This document shows, piece by piece, positions 17,536 to 26,060 of a DNA stretch of 64,000 nt; position 1 is the first letter of the stretch; each line of letters opens with the position of its first letter. Origin of the DNA: an uncultured Asticcacaulis sp. (lineage in GTDB: Bacteria; Pseudomonadota; Alphaproteobacteria; Caulobacterales; Caulobacteraceae); NCBI GenBank assembly GCA_936940865.1, contig CAKZJB010000082.1:16341-80340 (forward strand), in the 5' to 3' direction. A program made the position numbers and the translations under genes. The notes beneath the pieces were generated by a model, which made no database searches, was not told the DNA's origin, and worked only from the letters and a program-made list of their open reading frames with translations.

Positions 17536-18501
17536 TCAACTCCGCCTTATCCTTGCCCGCATCAGCCGGCGGTCTTCCAGCGAATAGTACAGCCAGATGT
17601 CTGCGCCATCGACGACGACCGAGGCGGCAAAGGCAATGTCCGTGGCCGTACGGTCCTCTACCGGCGGCGGCACCAGCAAGGGCTGGATGCAGCGGTCGAC
17701 GACCGTCCGGCATTGCCGGTCGAAGGCGATCCAGCCGATGCGCCAGCGGGCGTCGCGGGTGGCGCCGTTATAGAACATGACGGGCTCGTCCGGCCGGTCC
17801 ATCAGCATCGGCCCGGGCGACAGATGCCAGTTGTCCCAGCCGTCCTTGCGCGGCATGAACGGCGTCGGCTGCTCGTCCCAGGGACCATCTATATCGTCAC
17901 CGATCGCCAGGCCGATGCGCGAGGCGTCCTCGGCGGCGTATTCGTAAAACAGGCGCCAGTGGCCGTCGACCGTCCTGCCGATCGTCGCCTCCTTGGTATT
18001 GCCCATCGACTTGGTCGAAGCCAGGGCCACGCCGGTCTTCTCCAGCTTGTCGAGCGAAGGTCCCACGGCATAGAACATCTCGCCGTGCGACATGTCGGAC
18101 GTCACCCCCGTATAGTAGACGACGTAGGAACCGTCGTTGCGGCACAGCACGGTCGGGTCCTCGACCCCGCCGATATCCTGCTCGTCCGGGCCGCCGACGA
18201 TCGAGGGACGGTCCAACATATCGAAATTGACCCCGTCGCGGCTCCACCCGGCCCAGATCTGGCCGGTGTCGGTGAGCCTGGTGCCCAGGGCCGGCACGGC
18301 CCGCACCATGATACCGAAGCGGCCGTCCTTGCCCCGCCAGACATAGGGGCTCATCAGGTCGCGCCGCGTCACGGCATCGGAGCCGCTGAGCTTGATTTCC
18401 TGCAATTCCTCGACATTGAAATCCAGGATGCCGCGGCCCGGATTCACCGTCTCCTTACGGTCTCCGGTGACCGGATCGGGCTTGTCCATGGTATCGCTCA
18501 T
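17536..18501 (-). CDS. GH130-like beta-propeller glycosidase/phosphorylase
   Basis: The 321-aa protein has the five-bladed propeller pattern of GH130 and related families: SPYVWRGKDGRFGIMVRA, the acidic GVEDPTVL motif near residue 120, then YYTGVT, DGHWRLFYEY, WDNWHLSPGPMLM and IWLYYSLEDRRLMRARI. GH130 enzymes phosphorolyse or hydrolyse beta-mannosides; the precise activity is not readable. The start at 18501 overlaps the SDR stop as ATGA and has a GGGGGTGGG site, so the 497-aa track ORF is rejected. It is cytosolic, with no signal peptide. Confidence 0.8.
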   Translation of the reverse strand: MSDTMDKPDPVTGDRKETVNPGRGILDFNVEELQEIKLSGSDAVTRRDLMSPYVWRGKDGRFGIMVRAVPALGTRLTDTGQIWAGWSRDGVNFDMLDRPSIVGGPDEQDIGGVEDPTVLCRNDGSYVVYYTGVTSDMSHGEMFYAVGPSLDKLEKTGVALASTKSMGNTKEATIGRTVDGHWRLFYEYAAEDASRIGLAIGDDIDGPWDEQPTPFMPRKDGWDNWHLSPGPMLMDRPDEPVMFYNGATRDARWRIGWIAFDRQCRTVVDRCIQPLLVPPPVEDRTATDIAFAASVVVDGADIWLYYSLEDRRLMRARIRRS

Positions 18502-19268
18502 GCGCCCACCCCCTGCAGCAGCGACAACCCTCCGTCCATGACGATGCAGGCTCCGGTGACATAGGCGGCCTCCTCCGAGGCCAGCCAGCGCGCCAGATAG
18601 GCCACCTCTTCCGGCTTGCCCGCCCGCTTCATCGGGATGTTGACCTCCAGCGACTTGCGGTAGGCCGCGTCTTCGAGCGCGCGTTCGTTCATCGGCGTCA
18701 GGATCATGCCGGGCTCGACGGCGTTGACGCGGACATTGTTCGGCGCCTCCTCGATGGCCAGGGTGCGCACCAGATTGGTCAATCCGCCCTTGGCCGCGCA
18801 GTAGTCGGCGCCGCCGGCGCGGACGGCTTCCGCGTGGATCGACGAAATATGGATGATGGCGCCCGGACGGTCGGCCGCCCATCCCTTCAGGAAGCGCCGC
18901 GAGGTCAGGAAAGCGCCCGTAAGGTCGGTCGCCAGCATCCGCGTCCACACCGGCGTCGGCATGTCGCGGACCGGAATGCCCGACATATTGATGCCGGCGG
19001 AATTGACCAGGACGCTGACGGGTCCACATGCCTTTTCCACCTCGGCGAACGCCGCGTCGACCGACCTGTCGTCATCGACCGAGCACTGGACGGTCATGGC
19101 CGTGCCGCCCGCCTGGCGCACGGCCTCCGCCGACGCTTCGGCAGCCTGGGCATCCGAATGATACAGGATGGCAACATGATCGCCGGCCTCGCCGAAGATT
19201 TTGGCGCAGGCCGCGCCGATGCCGGATTCCGCGCCTGTAATGACGACGTTTCGCCGGGAAGTATTCAT
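18498..19268 (-). CDS. SDR-family oxidoreductase
   Basis: The 256-aa classical short-chain dehydrogenase has the Rossmann motif TGAESGIGAACAK at the N-terminus, NSAGI, catalytic Ser in HISSIHAEA, and the YCAAK catalytic Tyr/Lys pair. It ends in the common GACIVMDGGLSLLQG. These enzymes interconvert alcohols and ketones with NAD(P). It is closest in style to glucose 1-dehydrogenase-like SDRs. It is translationally coupled to the GH130-like gene, so the substrate is probably a sugar or sugar lactone. Confidence 0.9.
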   Translation of the reverse strand: MNTSRRNVVITGAESGIGAACAKIFGEAGDHVAILYHSDAQAAEASAEAVRQAGGTAMTVQCSVDDDRSVDAAFAEVEKACGPVSVLVNSAGINMSGIPVRDMPTPVWTRMLATDLTGAFLTSRRFLKGWAADRPGAIIHISSIHAEAVRAGGADYCAAKGGLTNLVRTLAIEEAPNNVRVNAVEPGMILTPMNERALEDAAYRKSLEVNIPMKRAGKPEEVAYLARWLASEEAAYVTGACIVMDGGLSLLQGVGA

Positions 19269-19287
19269 CGCTTTCGCTCTTGCAGGG

Positions 19288-19331
19288 GTTACGGCGTAAC
19301 CTTAGCGAAGGCGACGTATGGGTCCCCATAC
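19288..19331. promoter_or_regulatory. Two palindromes upstream of the SDR/GH130 operon
   Basis: GTATGGG-TC-CCCATAC (19316-19331) is a perfect 7-bp inverted repeat, and GTTAC-GGC-GTAAC (19288-19300) a 5-bp one, both within 65 bases upstream of the SDR start. They are candidate operator sites for a regulator of sugar use. The regulator is not identifiable. Confidence 0.4.
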
Positions 19332-19514
19332 ACAAGGGTGCTGGAAATGTGAAAAAACGATATTGCCTTCCACTTCGCCTGGCGGTTGATACCATATCGA
19401 TTAGTGGTGCTGGTTCAGGTTACCGGCGAGCGATCATCGCCACAGGATGTACGCCACGGCTCGATCAGCCGGCCGTGCTCTCGGCCTGTCGGGGCCCGGT
19501 TCCAGGGTAGCCCG

Positions 19515-20249
19515 TCACCGGATGAAGCCGGGCAAGGGCTTGTCGAGGAACATCAGTGTCAGCGACATGGTATCCATCAGGCCGTGCGCCAGGATCGGCG
19601 CCCACAGGTTCCGGCCCGAGGCGAAATAGGCTCCGGCCAGCACAAGTCCGATCCAGGCGGTGATGACGATCCCTGTCGGTCCCTGGATGGCGTGCAGGGC
19701 GCCGAATGCGGCCGCCTGCCCGATTACCGCAACGACGATGCCCACGGGGCCACGCCCGAACACCACCTGCAGCCGGTCAAGAATGAAACCCCGCGACAGC
19801 AGTTCCTCTCCGAAGGCGGCGCTGCCCCACACCACCAGCCCGACCCAGACGAAGTAGGCGGTAAGGTTTCCCCTGATCGAATCGCGAATATAAGCGATGT
19901 CGAGCGGCGCCCAGCCGGTCGTCCGCCTGATCGCCTCGCCGATCAGGATGGCGCCCAGTTCGCTGATCACGATGGCCGCAACCGCCCAGAGGACGCACCG
20001 GACGACGCTCTTCGGCGGCGCGAAGCCGATAGCGCCATAGGATGTCTTCGATACGGCCAGCATGACCGCGCCAGCCAGCACCCCGCCCCACAGGGCCAGG
20101 GCCAGGATCGGCGTCTTCAAGGCCTGCGGCAGATGCGGCGTGATGAAACTTCCGATCAGCGCCGAGGTGATGAACAGGGCGGCGATGGCCGCGATGATCT
20201 GGGCGGCCGCACCAAGGCGCGCGCCCGCATTTCCCATGCCAGAGGCCAT
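19515..20249 (-). CDS. CPBP-family intramembrane metalloprotease
   Basis: The 244-aa multi-helix membrane protein carries the CPBP (Abi/CaaX-protease) motifs: FGEELLSRGF (EExxxR), FGALHAIQG, and APILAHGLMDT with the second His. These residues bind the metal inside the membrane. The family includes prenyl-protein proteases and bacteriocin-immunity proteins. It is the last gene of a three-gene minus-strand operon with a DUF2089 protein and a 108-aa membrane protein. Confidence 0.9.
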   Translation of the reverse strand: MASGMGNAGARLGAAAQIIAAIAALFITSALIGSFITPHLPQALKTPILALALWGGVLAGAVMLAVSKTSYGAIGFAPPKSVVRCVLWAVAAIVISELGAILIGEAIRRTTGWAPLDIAYIRDSIRGNLTAYFVWVGLVVWGSAAFGEELLSRGFILDRLQVVFGRGPVGIVVAVIGQAAAFGALHAIQGPTGIVITAWIGLVLAGAYFASGRNLWAPILAHGLMDTMSLTLMFLDKPLPGFIR

Positions 20250-20284
20250 GAGATGTCCTTTCCGGATTGTGTTGAAATCAGACG

Positions 20285-20611
20285 CTACAACTCGCGCGCC
20301 GCGACTTTCCGCAGCTCCGCCACTCGGTACACCTTAAGCACGAAGACCAGTGAACCGGCATAGGCCAGGACGATGGTCAGCCCGCAGACGATCAGCGGCA
20401 GGGTGACATGCCCCGGCTGGTGGCCCGCCCACGCGACAAGGCCGGCCACAAGCAACCCCGCCCCCAGTACGATGACCGCGCCCCACAGCGAAACGATCGC
20501 GGTGCGGTGCCTGCCCTTGGCAATCGCCGGCGCGAACAGCGCCGTCAGTCCCAGCACGGCCAGCCCGGAAAATCCGTAGGCCGCTTCCGGTGAAAACCAC
20601 GCTTCAACCAT
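20285..20611 (-). CDS. Small membrane protein in the DUF2089 operon
   Basis: The 108-aa protein has three hydrophobic segments (about residues 10-30, 38-62, 70-95) and a basic C-terminus (VYRVAELRKVAAREL). Its ATG overlaps the stop of the DUF2089 gene by 8 bp, indicating coupled translation. No family is recognised. Its placement between an HTH-type protein and a membrane protease suggests a small membrane-stress or partner role, but this is inferred from context. Confidence 0.75.
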   Translation of the reverse strand: MVEAWFSPEAAYGFSGLAVLGLTALFAPAIAKGRHRTAIVSLWGAVIVLGAGLLVAGLVAWAGHQPGHVTLPLIVCGLTIVLAYAGSLVFVLKVYRVAELRKVAAREL

Positions 20612-20930
20612 AACCCCGCTCCTTCCCTTCGGTCTCGACCCCGACCTGCCTCCTGTGCAGATCCAGCAATTCCCGCGCGAGCCGGGGCTCTATCTCCCCG
20701 CCGGCGACAAGATCCTTCAGGCGCGCATGGAAGGGATCGATACGCTCGGCCTCGGCCAGACGCAGCCGCTCGATCAACTGATCGAGCCGCCCGCGGATGG
20801 TCGGGTACGAAACCCCATATTCCGCAGCCATCGCCTTCAGCGATCCCGACGACAGCAGGAAGCTGCGAATGAAGTTCAGATCCTCGACCGCGAGGTTCCT
20901 GACCCAGTCCGGCAGCCTTTTGTCGTCCAT
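20604..20930 (-). CDS. DUF2089-family putative transcriptional regulator
   Basis: The 108-aa protein matches DUF2089: an N-terminal WVRNLAVEDLNFIRSFLLSSGSLKAMAAEYGVSYPTIRGRLDQLI block that reads as a helix-turn-helix, followed by a helical tail. The ATG at 20930 is preferred over the in-frame GTG at 20939. A 37-bp near-perfect palindrome begins at 20939, immediately upstream. The simplest reading is autoregulation of this operon through that site. Confidence 0.82.
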   Translation of the reverse strand: MDDKRLPDWVRNLAVEDLNFIRSFLLSSGSLKAMAAEYGVSYPTIRGRLDQLIERLRLAEAERIDPFHARLKDLVAGGEIEPRLARELLDLHRRQVGVETEGKERGYG

Positions 20931-20938
20931 GCTATCCA

Positions 20939-20975
20939 CTTTAATTTTGTTGAAGTTACTTTAACAAAATTAAAG
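20939..20975. promoter_or_regulatory. 37-bp AT-rich palindrome, likely operator of the DUF2089 operon
   Basis: The left arm CTTTAATTTTGTTGAAGT (20939-20956) and right arm ACTTTAACAAAATTAAAG (20958-20975) match at 17 of 18 positions around a single central base. The block is very AT-rich in a GC-rich region. Lying directly before the DUF2089 start, it is a strong operator candidate for that HTH protein. Confidence 0.7.
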
Positions 20976-21499
20976 CCGATTGCAAGAGATTAAACTTCAG
21001 GTCATCCCTTCCATCGTGAAACGGCCGTCCGCCGCCGGTCTACGGCCTGTGAGCGGCAGGGCTTCGGACGCACCCATGGCCTTACCGTCGCGGCCGAAAA
21101 TCGGCATGAGGCCGACGCGCTCACGCTTTCATGGGCGTCCCACCCAACCACAGACTGATACCAACGGCGATTGGCTTTGACTCGATCGCCGTTGGCAAGG
21201 GCGACCGCCCGCCGCCGCCAATGCGGCGAGCCATGCGGCGTTTGAGCTGAAAAAAAACGAATACCGACGGTCATTCTTTATGGCCGTTGGTATGAATCCC
21301 GTAAAATCCATTCCCGAATGCCTACCTGATCGTTTCTTTTCGCCAGGCGTCTGGAAACTTATGGGAAATTTGCGCCCACAGGCTCAGACTCCCACGGGGC
21401 CGTTTGAAGCCGGCAGAAGCACGGCCGGCAGCGTCGCGTCATCGTCAAATTCAGGTCCGCATCCGCCGGGGCGCATGCCCTCACGCCAGGAGACACATC
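20976..21499. other. 524-bp gap with hairpin repeats
   Basis: No gene is supported here; track ORFs lack start signals and domains. The only structure seen is the pair of ATACC-ACGG hairpins listed separately and the promoter region of the PfpI-like gene. Confidence 0.4.
21158..21293. repeat. Intergenic palindromic repeat, two related hairpins
   Basis: Hairpin 1: CCAACGGCGAT (21161-21171) pairs perfectly with ATCGCCGTTGG (21185-21195). Hairpin 2: ATACCGACGG (21261-21270) pairs with CCGTTGGTAT (21284-21293) with one mismatch. The outer ATACCAACGGC (21158-21168) and GCCGTTGGTAT (21283-21293) also pair perfectly. This looks like a REP-type intergenic element. No poly-T follows, so it is not an ordinary terminator. 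Confidence 0.6.
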
Positions 21500-22057
21500 A
21501 TGGCCGCCAAGCTCAGCAATCTCAAAGTCGCCATTCTCGCCACCGATGGATTCGAGGAATCGGAACTGCGCAAGCCCCGCGAGGCCCTCGACAAAGCCGG
21601 CGCGAAGACCATTGTCGTCTCGCAGCGAAGCGGAGATATTCGCGGCTGGTCGATGCGCGACTGGGGCGACCCGGTCCGCGCCGATGCGACGCTGGATCAG
21701 GCCGACCCGGCCGATTTCGATGCCCTGATGCTGCCGGGCGGCGTGATCAATCCCGACCGTCTGCGCATCGACCCCCGCGCCGTCGCCTTCGTGAAGGCCT
21801 TCGTCGATGCCAACAAGCCGATCGCCGCCATCTGCCACGGGCCCTGGACCCTGATCAACGCCGGCGGCGTCAAGGGCAAGCGCATGACGTCGTGGGCGTC
21901 GCTGGAAGCCGACCTGACCAATGCCGGCGCCCATTGGGTCGATGAACCGTGCGTGACCGACGGCACCCTGGTCACCAGCCGCCGGCCGGACGATCTCCCG
22001 GCCTTCAACGAAGCGATGATCGCCCTCTTCGCGCAGCGCGTCAGAATGCCGATGTAG
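21500..22057 (+). CDS. DJ-1/PfpI-family glutamine amidotransferase-like protein (YhbO type)
   Basis: The 185-aa protein has the DJ-1/PfpI fold: VAILATDGFEESEL at the N-terminus, FDALMLPGG, and the nucleophile elbow AAICHGPWTLI with the catalytic Cys. It is closest to YhbO/PfpI-type proteins, which are linked to stress tolerance and deglycase or glyoxalase chemistry. The start at 21500 has AGGAG seven bases upstream; the track start at 21404 is rejected. Its 3' end overlaps the convergent hydrolase gene by 17 bp. Confidence 0.9.
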   Translation: MAAKLSNLKVAILATDGFEESELRKPREALDKAGAKTIVVSQRSGDIRGWSMRDWGDPVRADATLDQADPADFDALMLPGGVINPDRLRIDPRAVAFVKAFVDANKPIAAICHGPWTLINAGGVKGKRMTSWASLEADLTNAGAHWVDEPCVTDGTLVTSRRPDDLPAFNEAMIALFAQRVRMPM

Positions 22058-23108
22058 GCGTCTTCCGCGCTCCGTCCGCGCGCGGCGCGGGGCGGTTTGC
22101 CTGCAACATCTCGACCGCCGTATCCGCCTCGGCTTCAAGCGCCGCGGGCTGATAGACCATCCCCATATGCCCGACGCCCTTCAGGACGGTTACCGGGATG
22201 GCGGGATTGACCGCGGCAAAGGCGCCGGGATACGCCTCGGCGTGGAACAGTTCGTCGTCGGCGCCGATCAGCACGCGCGTCGGGGCGCGGATGGCCGCTA
22301 TCGCAGGCTGCCACTTGCGCGGCAGGTTGGCCGATGCCAGAAGTGCGTGGCTATAGGTGCGCGGACGCATGTTGCGATCGCCGTCCGGAACCGCCATGGC
22401 CAGCACGGTCATATGGTCGAATACCGTGATGCCGATAGTGTCGAGGATGGTCAGCACGACGATCCGGGGTACGCTGACGCTGGTCCAGCCCCCCTCGTTC
22501 GGCCGGTCCATGGCCGTCCCCGGCGCGATAAAGGGCGACAAGGCCAGATAGGCGTCGTAATTCTTCGCATAGCGGGCCATGCCAGCCGTCCGCAGAATTG
22601 TCGATCCGCCCATGGAATGTCCCAGAAGCAGCCGCCTTTCGCCGGGATGCTCACGCGCCGCCAGCTTCGCGAAGTCCTCCAGATCGTCCTCATACTGGCC
22701 GCGATAGACGATGTCGCCCAGCCTTCCGCCCGGTCCACGGCTTAGGCCATGGCCGCGCAGATCGATCGAGTAGACGGTAATTCCGCGCGCCGACAGCGCC
22801 GAGGCTACGCCATGCATGGCCACCGTTGTGCCGGACGAACCGTGTACCACCACGGCCACGCCGCCGCCGGGCGTTCCGGGATAGTAGCGATAGGACAGGG
22901 CGTTGCCGTCGCGCGCCGTCATGAAGCGTGCGGCAGGCTCTGCCATCGCGAAGGCCTTCAGCGGATCGCCGGCCTTCTGGATGGCGGCGATGGGCGCCGG
23001 CACCTTTGGCGCAGTGAAGACCAGGATGCCGCCGGCGACGGCAGCCATGACCACCGGCGCGATGATCAGGCTGCGAAGAATGTGTTTGGCGATAGGTTGC
23101 AAGCGCAT
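22041..23108 (-). CDS. Membrane-anchored alpha/beta hydrolase (lysophospholipase-like)
   Basis: The 355-aa protein has an N-terminal hydrophobic anchor or signal (about residues 13-33). It then has an alpha/beta hydrolase domain with the VVVHGSSG oxyanion region, YSIDLRGHGLSRG, nucleophile elbow LLLGHSMGGS, acid region LIGADDELF and the final His in GVGHMGM. This resembles monoacylglycerol lipase/lysophospholipase (Hydrolase_4) proteins. It probably faces the periplasm. The lipid or ester substrate is unknown. Confidence 0.85.
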   Translation of the reverse strand: MRLQPIAKHILRSLIIAPVVMAAVAGGILVFTAPKVPAPIAAIQKAGDPLKAFAMAEPAARFMTARDGNALSYRYYPGTPGGGVAVVVHGSSGTTVAMHGVASALSARGITVYSIDLRGHGLSRGPGGRLGDIVYRGQYEDDLEDFAKLAAREHPGERRLLLGHSMGGSTILRTAGMARYAKNYDAYLALSPFIAPGTAMDRPNEGGWTSVSVPRIVVLTILDTIGITVFDHMTVLAMAVPDGDRNMRPRTYSHALLASANLPRKWQPAIAAIRAPTRVLIGADDELFHAEAYPGAFAAVNPAIPVTVLKGVGHMGMVYQPAALEAEADTAVEMLQANRPAPRADGARKTPTSAF

Positions 23109-23226
23109 GGAAAATCCCTTGTTGGCGCGGTTGACCCCGCTTGCCTAGGCCGCCGCCGGCATTTAAGTCTCACGCGTTTTCGCCGTTGGTCGCCATCTTT
23201 CGCGACTGGCAGACCCTGGGGGCCTG

Positions 23227-23991
23227 ATGACGCTCTTCACCTTCCGTTCGGCGCCGGTCCTGCCCTGGCGCGCCCTGGTCGGCCTGCCCCTGATCGGTCT
23301 GGTGCTGGGCCTGATCGGGCCCTTCGGCAGCTATTCCGGCATGAACCCGGCCGAACGCATCGGCCATTTCATGCTGTGCGCGACGCTGATCGGCGCGGCC
23401 TCGCTGATCATTTCCTATGCCGTGGCGCGGCGGTTCTTCCAGGGGTACTGGCCCTTGTGGGCGGCGCTGCTGGTCGATATCGTCCTGACCCTGCCAGGCG
23501 CGGCCGTCGTCTATCTCAGCCTGCACCTGATCGTTCCGAACGTCGCCGCGCATCTGGTGCCCGCCCAGTTGCTGTGGCAGAACCTGCTGCTGGCGCTCGT
23601 TTTCCGGGCCGTCAGCCTGCTGGTCTCGTGGGTGCGCATCCGCGACGGCGGCCAGGTCGAAACTTCTGCCCCGCCCGTCGAAGCTGTTTCCGGTCTTCGC
23701 GCCAAACTGCCGCGAACCTTGCGCGCCGAACCCATTCTGGCCCTGTCGTCCGAAGACCACTACCTGCGTGTCCATACGCCCAAAGGCGAGGCCCTGATCC
23801 ATATGACGCTGGCCGAAGCGGTGGCCGGCCTGCCGCACGGCTTTCGGATTCACCGCTCCCACTGGGTGGCGGGTTCGGCGATCCGGTCCGCCGACGCCAG
23901 CAGGGTCGAGCTGGTGACCGGCCTGAGCCTGCCGCTTAGCCGCCATCGCCGCAAAGCCTTCGACCAGTGGCTGGGCGCGACGGGAGGCTGA
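23227..23991 (+). CDS. Membrane-bound LytTR-family transcriptional regulator
   Basis: The 254-aa protein has about four N-terminal membrane helices (residues 15-145) joined to a LytTR DNA-binding domain (about 165-250) with LSSEDHYLRVHT and FRIHRSHWVA. There is no receiver domain, so signal input is likely through the membrane part. Such membrane-LytTR proteins often control a neighbouring gene; the small membrane protein downstream is a possible target. It starts at the ATG at 23227 following GGGGG. Confidence 0.88.
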   Translation: MTLFTFRSAPVLPWRALVGLPLIGLVLGLIGPFGSYSGMNPAERIGHFMLCATLIGAASLIISYAVARRFFQGYWPLWAALLVDIVLTLPGAAVVYLSLHLIVPNVAAHLVPAQLLWQNLLLALVFRAVSLLVSWVRIRDGGQVETSAPPVEAVSGLRAKLPRTLRAEPILALSSEDHYLRVHTPKGEALIHMTLAEAVAGLPHGFRIHRSHWVAGSAIRSADASRVELVTGLSLPLSRHRRKAFDQWLGATGG

Positions 23992-24088
23992 GGCCTTGCG
24001 CCGCCCTTATGTCGGGCCGCCCCGATCACAATCGCCGTGAAACGCCCGCGTCTGCTTCAATCGGCGTCCAGACCCACGGGAGACACCG

Positions 24089-24307
24089 ATGAACACCGCG
24101 CCATCGCAAGACACGCACAGCTTCGCCCTCGACCGCAAGGACCTCAAGGCCGTCCTCGTCCTGGCCCTGCTCGGCGCCTTCATGAGCATCATCTTCGCCA
24201 TGGCCGGCGCCCTGATGTCGCTGGCCTATCTGGTGCTGTTCGGCATCGCCGCCGCCGGGTTGGGCGTGATCGCCTTCAACTGCCTGCGCGGGCTCAGGAC
24301 GGCCTGA
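24089..24307 (+). CDS. Small two-helix membrane protein
   Basis: The 72-aa protein starts after a clear GGGAG site. It has two hydrophobic helices (about residues 21-42 and 44-64) after a polar N-terminus, ending NCLRGLRTA. No family is recognised. It follows the LytTR gene by about 100 bp in the same direction and ends overlapping the convergent acetyltransferase gene by 14 bp. Confidence 0.7.
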   Translation: MNTAPSQDTHSFALDRKDLKAVLVLALLGAFMSIIFAMAGALMSLAYLVLFGIAAAGLGVIAFNCLRGLRTA

Positions 24308-24875
24308 CCCGGGCCGGATTGCCGACGGCCGTGGCGCCCGCGGGCACATCCTTCGTCACCACGCTGCCGGCGCCGACAACGGCGCCCTCGCCGATCGTCA
24401 CGCCCGGCAGGATGATCGCCCCCGCTCCGATCCACGCCCCCTCGTGAATGGTTACCGGCCGCCCGGGCTCCAGCCACCGCCGGCGCTCCAGCACGTCACG
24501 CGGATGGTCCGCGGTGATGATCTGCACACCCGGACCGAACAGGACATGATCGCCGATGTCGACCCGGGCGACATCGAGAATGGTGCAGTTGAAGTTGAAG
24601 AAGACGTCGTGCCCCAGCCGGATATTGTAGCCGAAGTCGCAGAAGAACGGCGGACGGATGCGCGTGGTGTGCCCGACCGCGGCGAACAGATCTTTCAGCA
24701 TGGCAAACTGGTCGTCATGGGCCATGGCCGGCTGGCCGTTGTACCGCGCCATCCAATAGGCAACGCGCTGCTGGTCCGCCGCCAGTTCCGGGCAGGCCGC
24801 GATATAGCGCTCGCCCGCCAGCATCTTGTCCTTTTCGGTGCGCAATACCGGACGGTGGCAATCCCCGCGCGGCAT
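24294..24875 (-). CDS. Sugar O-acetyltransferase (maltose acetyltransferase/NodL type)
   Basis: The 193-aa protein has the N-terminal Maa/NodL helical region (EKDKMLAGERYIAACPEL) and a left-handed beta-helix of hexapeptide repeats (IGAGAIILPGVTIGEGAVVGAGSVVTKDVPAG). The conserved FFNFNCTILD and ITADHPRD segments are typical. It transfers acetyl from acetyl-CoA to a sugar hydroxyl. It begins 3 bp after the acyltransferase-3 gene stop, so both may modify the same glycan or saccharide. Confidence 0.9.
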   Translation of the reverse strand: MPRGDCHRPVLRTEKDKMLAGERYIAACPELAADQQRVAYWMARYNGQPAMAHDDQFAMLKDLFAAVGHTTRIRPPFFCDFGYNIRLGHDVFFNFNCTILDVARVDIGDHVLFGPGVQIITADHPRDVLERRRWLEPGRPVTIHEGAWIGAGAIILPGVTIGEGAVVGAGSVVTKDVPAGATAVGNPARVRPS

Positions 24876-24878
24876 GAG

Positions 24879-25988
24879 TCATGCCCTCCCGGTCAGGGGC
24901 CGCAGAGCGCGGCGAACCGGCTCGTCGTAGATCTTCAGCGCCAGCCAGGCGAAAACCGTGACGATGACGAAGGCCGCCGTACCCGCCATGCAGGCCGTCG
25001 TCAGAGGCGGTTTGCGGAAGGTCACGAAATTCATGTAGATGAACAGGAAGGGAAAATGCAGGATATAGAGCGGATACGAAATCCGGCCGGCGAACTTGCA
25101 CAGCGCCATTTCCAGCCTGCCGATCTGCGAATGCGCGCCGCACAGGATGACGATCGGGAAGATGATGATGGCGGCGAACGCTTCATAAAGACCGTTGCCG
25201 TGCGCGATCTCCTTCGGCACCAGCGGCACGGCGAAAACAGCGGTCAGGATGACGGTCAGCACGATCCAGCCCGGACGCACCTTCGGAAAGCGATCCCGCA
25301 CGCGGTACAGCCACAGGCCCATGGTGAAGGAGAATCCCATCCGCGTCGGCGCCCCCCAGATGCTGTCCCAGGCTGAGCCCTGATCCATGCTGTTGGAATG
25401 CCAGACCATGTTGACCAGGAAACCGGCCGCGACCAGCACCACCAGCCCCAGAAGCCAGGTGTTGAGCCGGCGCAGGATCAGTGCATAAAAGATATTGCCG
25501 ATATATTCCTGCATCAGGCTCCAGGCCGGGCTGTTCAGGCTGTGGCTGTCGGTCCAGCGGTTGGGCAAGGGCGCATGGGGCAGCACGAGGCAGGCCATGG
25601 CGAAGTCGAACAGCACCGTCGCCAGCGGAATGGCTTTCTGGTTCGTGGCGAAGGGATCGAGCGTAAAGCTCAGCAGGCCGAGCACCGCCCCCAGCAGGAC
25701 CAGCGGATGCAGCCGCACCAGCCGGATGGTGAAGAACTGCATCGTCGACATGGTCTTCCGCCGGTCGTCATAGGCATAGGCAACGACAAAACCCGACAGA
25801 CCGAAGAAGAAGTCGACCGCCAGCGCCGCGTGATGCAGCAACTGGCCGGTATCGGCCCAGCTGACGGTCATGCCCATGATGTGGAACAGCACGACCATGA
25901 CCGCGGCGCTGCCGCGCAGGCCGTCAAGGACTTCGTAGTGGGATTTTCCGGCGGCGGTGGTGTCGGCGGCAATGGCGGAATCGGACAT
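24879..25988 (-). CDS. Acyltransferase 3-family membrane protein
   Basis: The 369-aa integral membrane protein has the AT3 (OafA/NodX) signature YEVLDGLRGSAAVMVVLFHI near the N-terminus and about ten helices. These proteins O-acylate surface glycans or small molecules. The start at 25988 is chosen because the family signature follows shortly after; the track start at 26174 includes 62 atypical residues. A LacI-type operator candidate lies about 75 bases upstream, and a LacI gene is divergent. Confidence 0.87.
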   Translation of the reverse strand: MSDSAIAADTTAAGKSHYEVLDGLRGSAAVMVVLFHIMGMTVSWADTGQLLHHAALAVDFFFGLSGFVVAYAYDDRRKTMSTMQFFTIRLVRLHPLVLLGAVLGLLSFTLDPFATNQKAIPLATVLFDFAMACLVLPHAPLPNRWTDSHSLNSPAWSLMQEYIGNIFYALILRRLNTWLLGLVVLVAAGFLVNMVWHSNSMDQGSAWDSIWGAPTRMGFSFTMGLWLYRVRDRFPKVRPGWIVLTVILTAVFAVPLVPKEIAHGNGLYEAFAAIIIFPIVILCGAHSQIGRLEMALCKFAGRISYPLYILHFPFLFIYMNFVTFRKPPLTTACMAGTAAFVIVTVFAWLALKIYDEPVRRALRPLTGRA

Positions 25989-26060
25989 GGGGTCTCGCAT
26001 CGGGATTATGGTCCGAATGATCGCGCGAATGACTGCGCTGTCAATTTTACGGCCGTTTCG

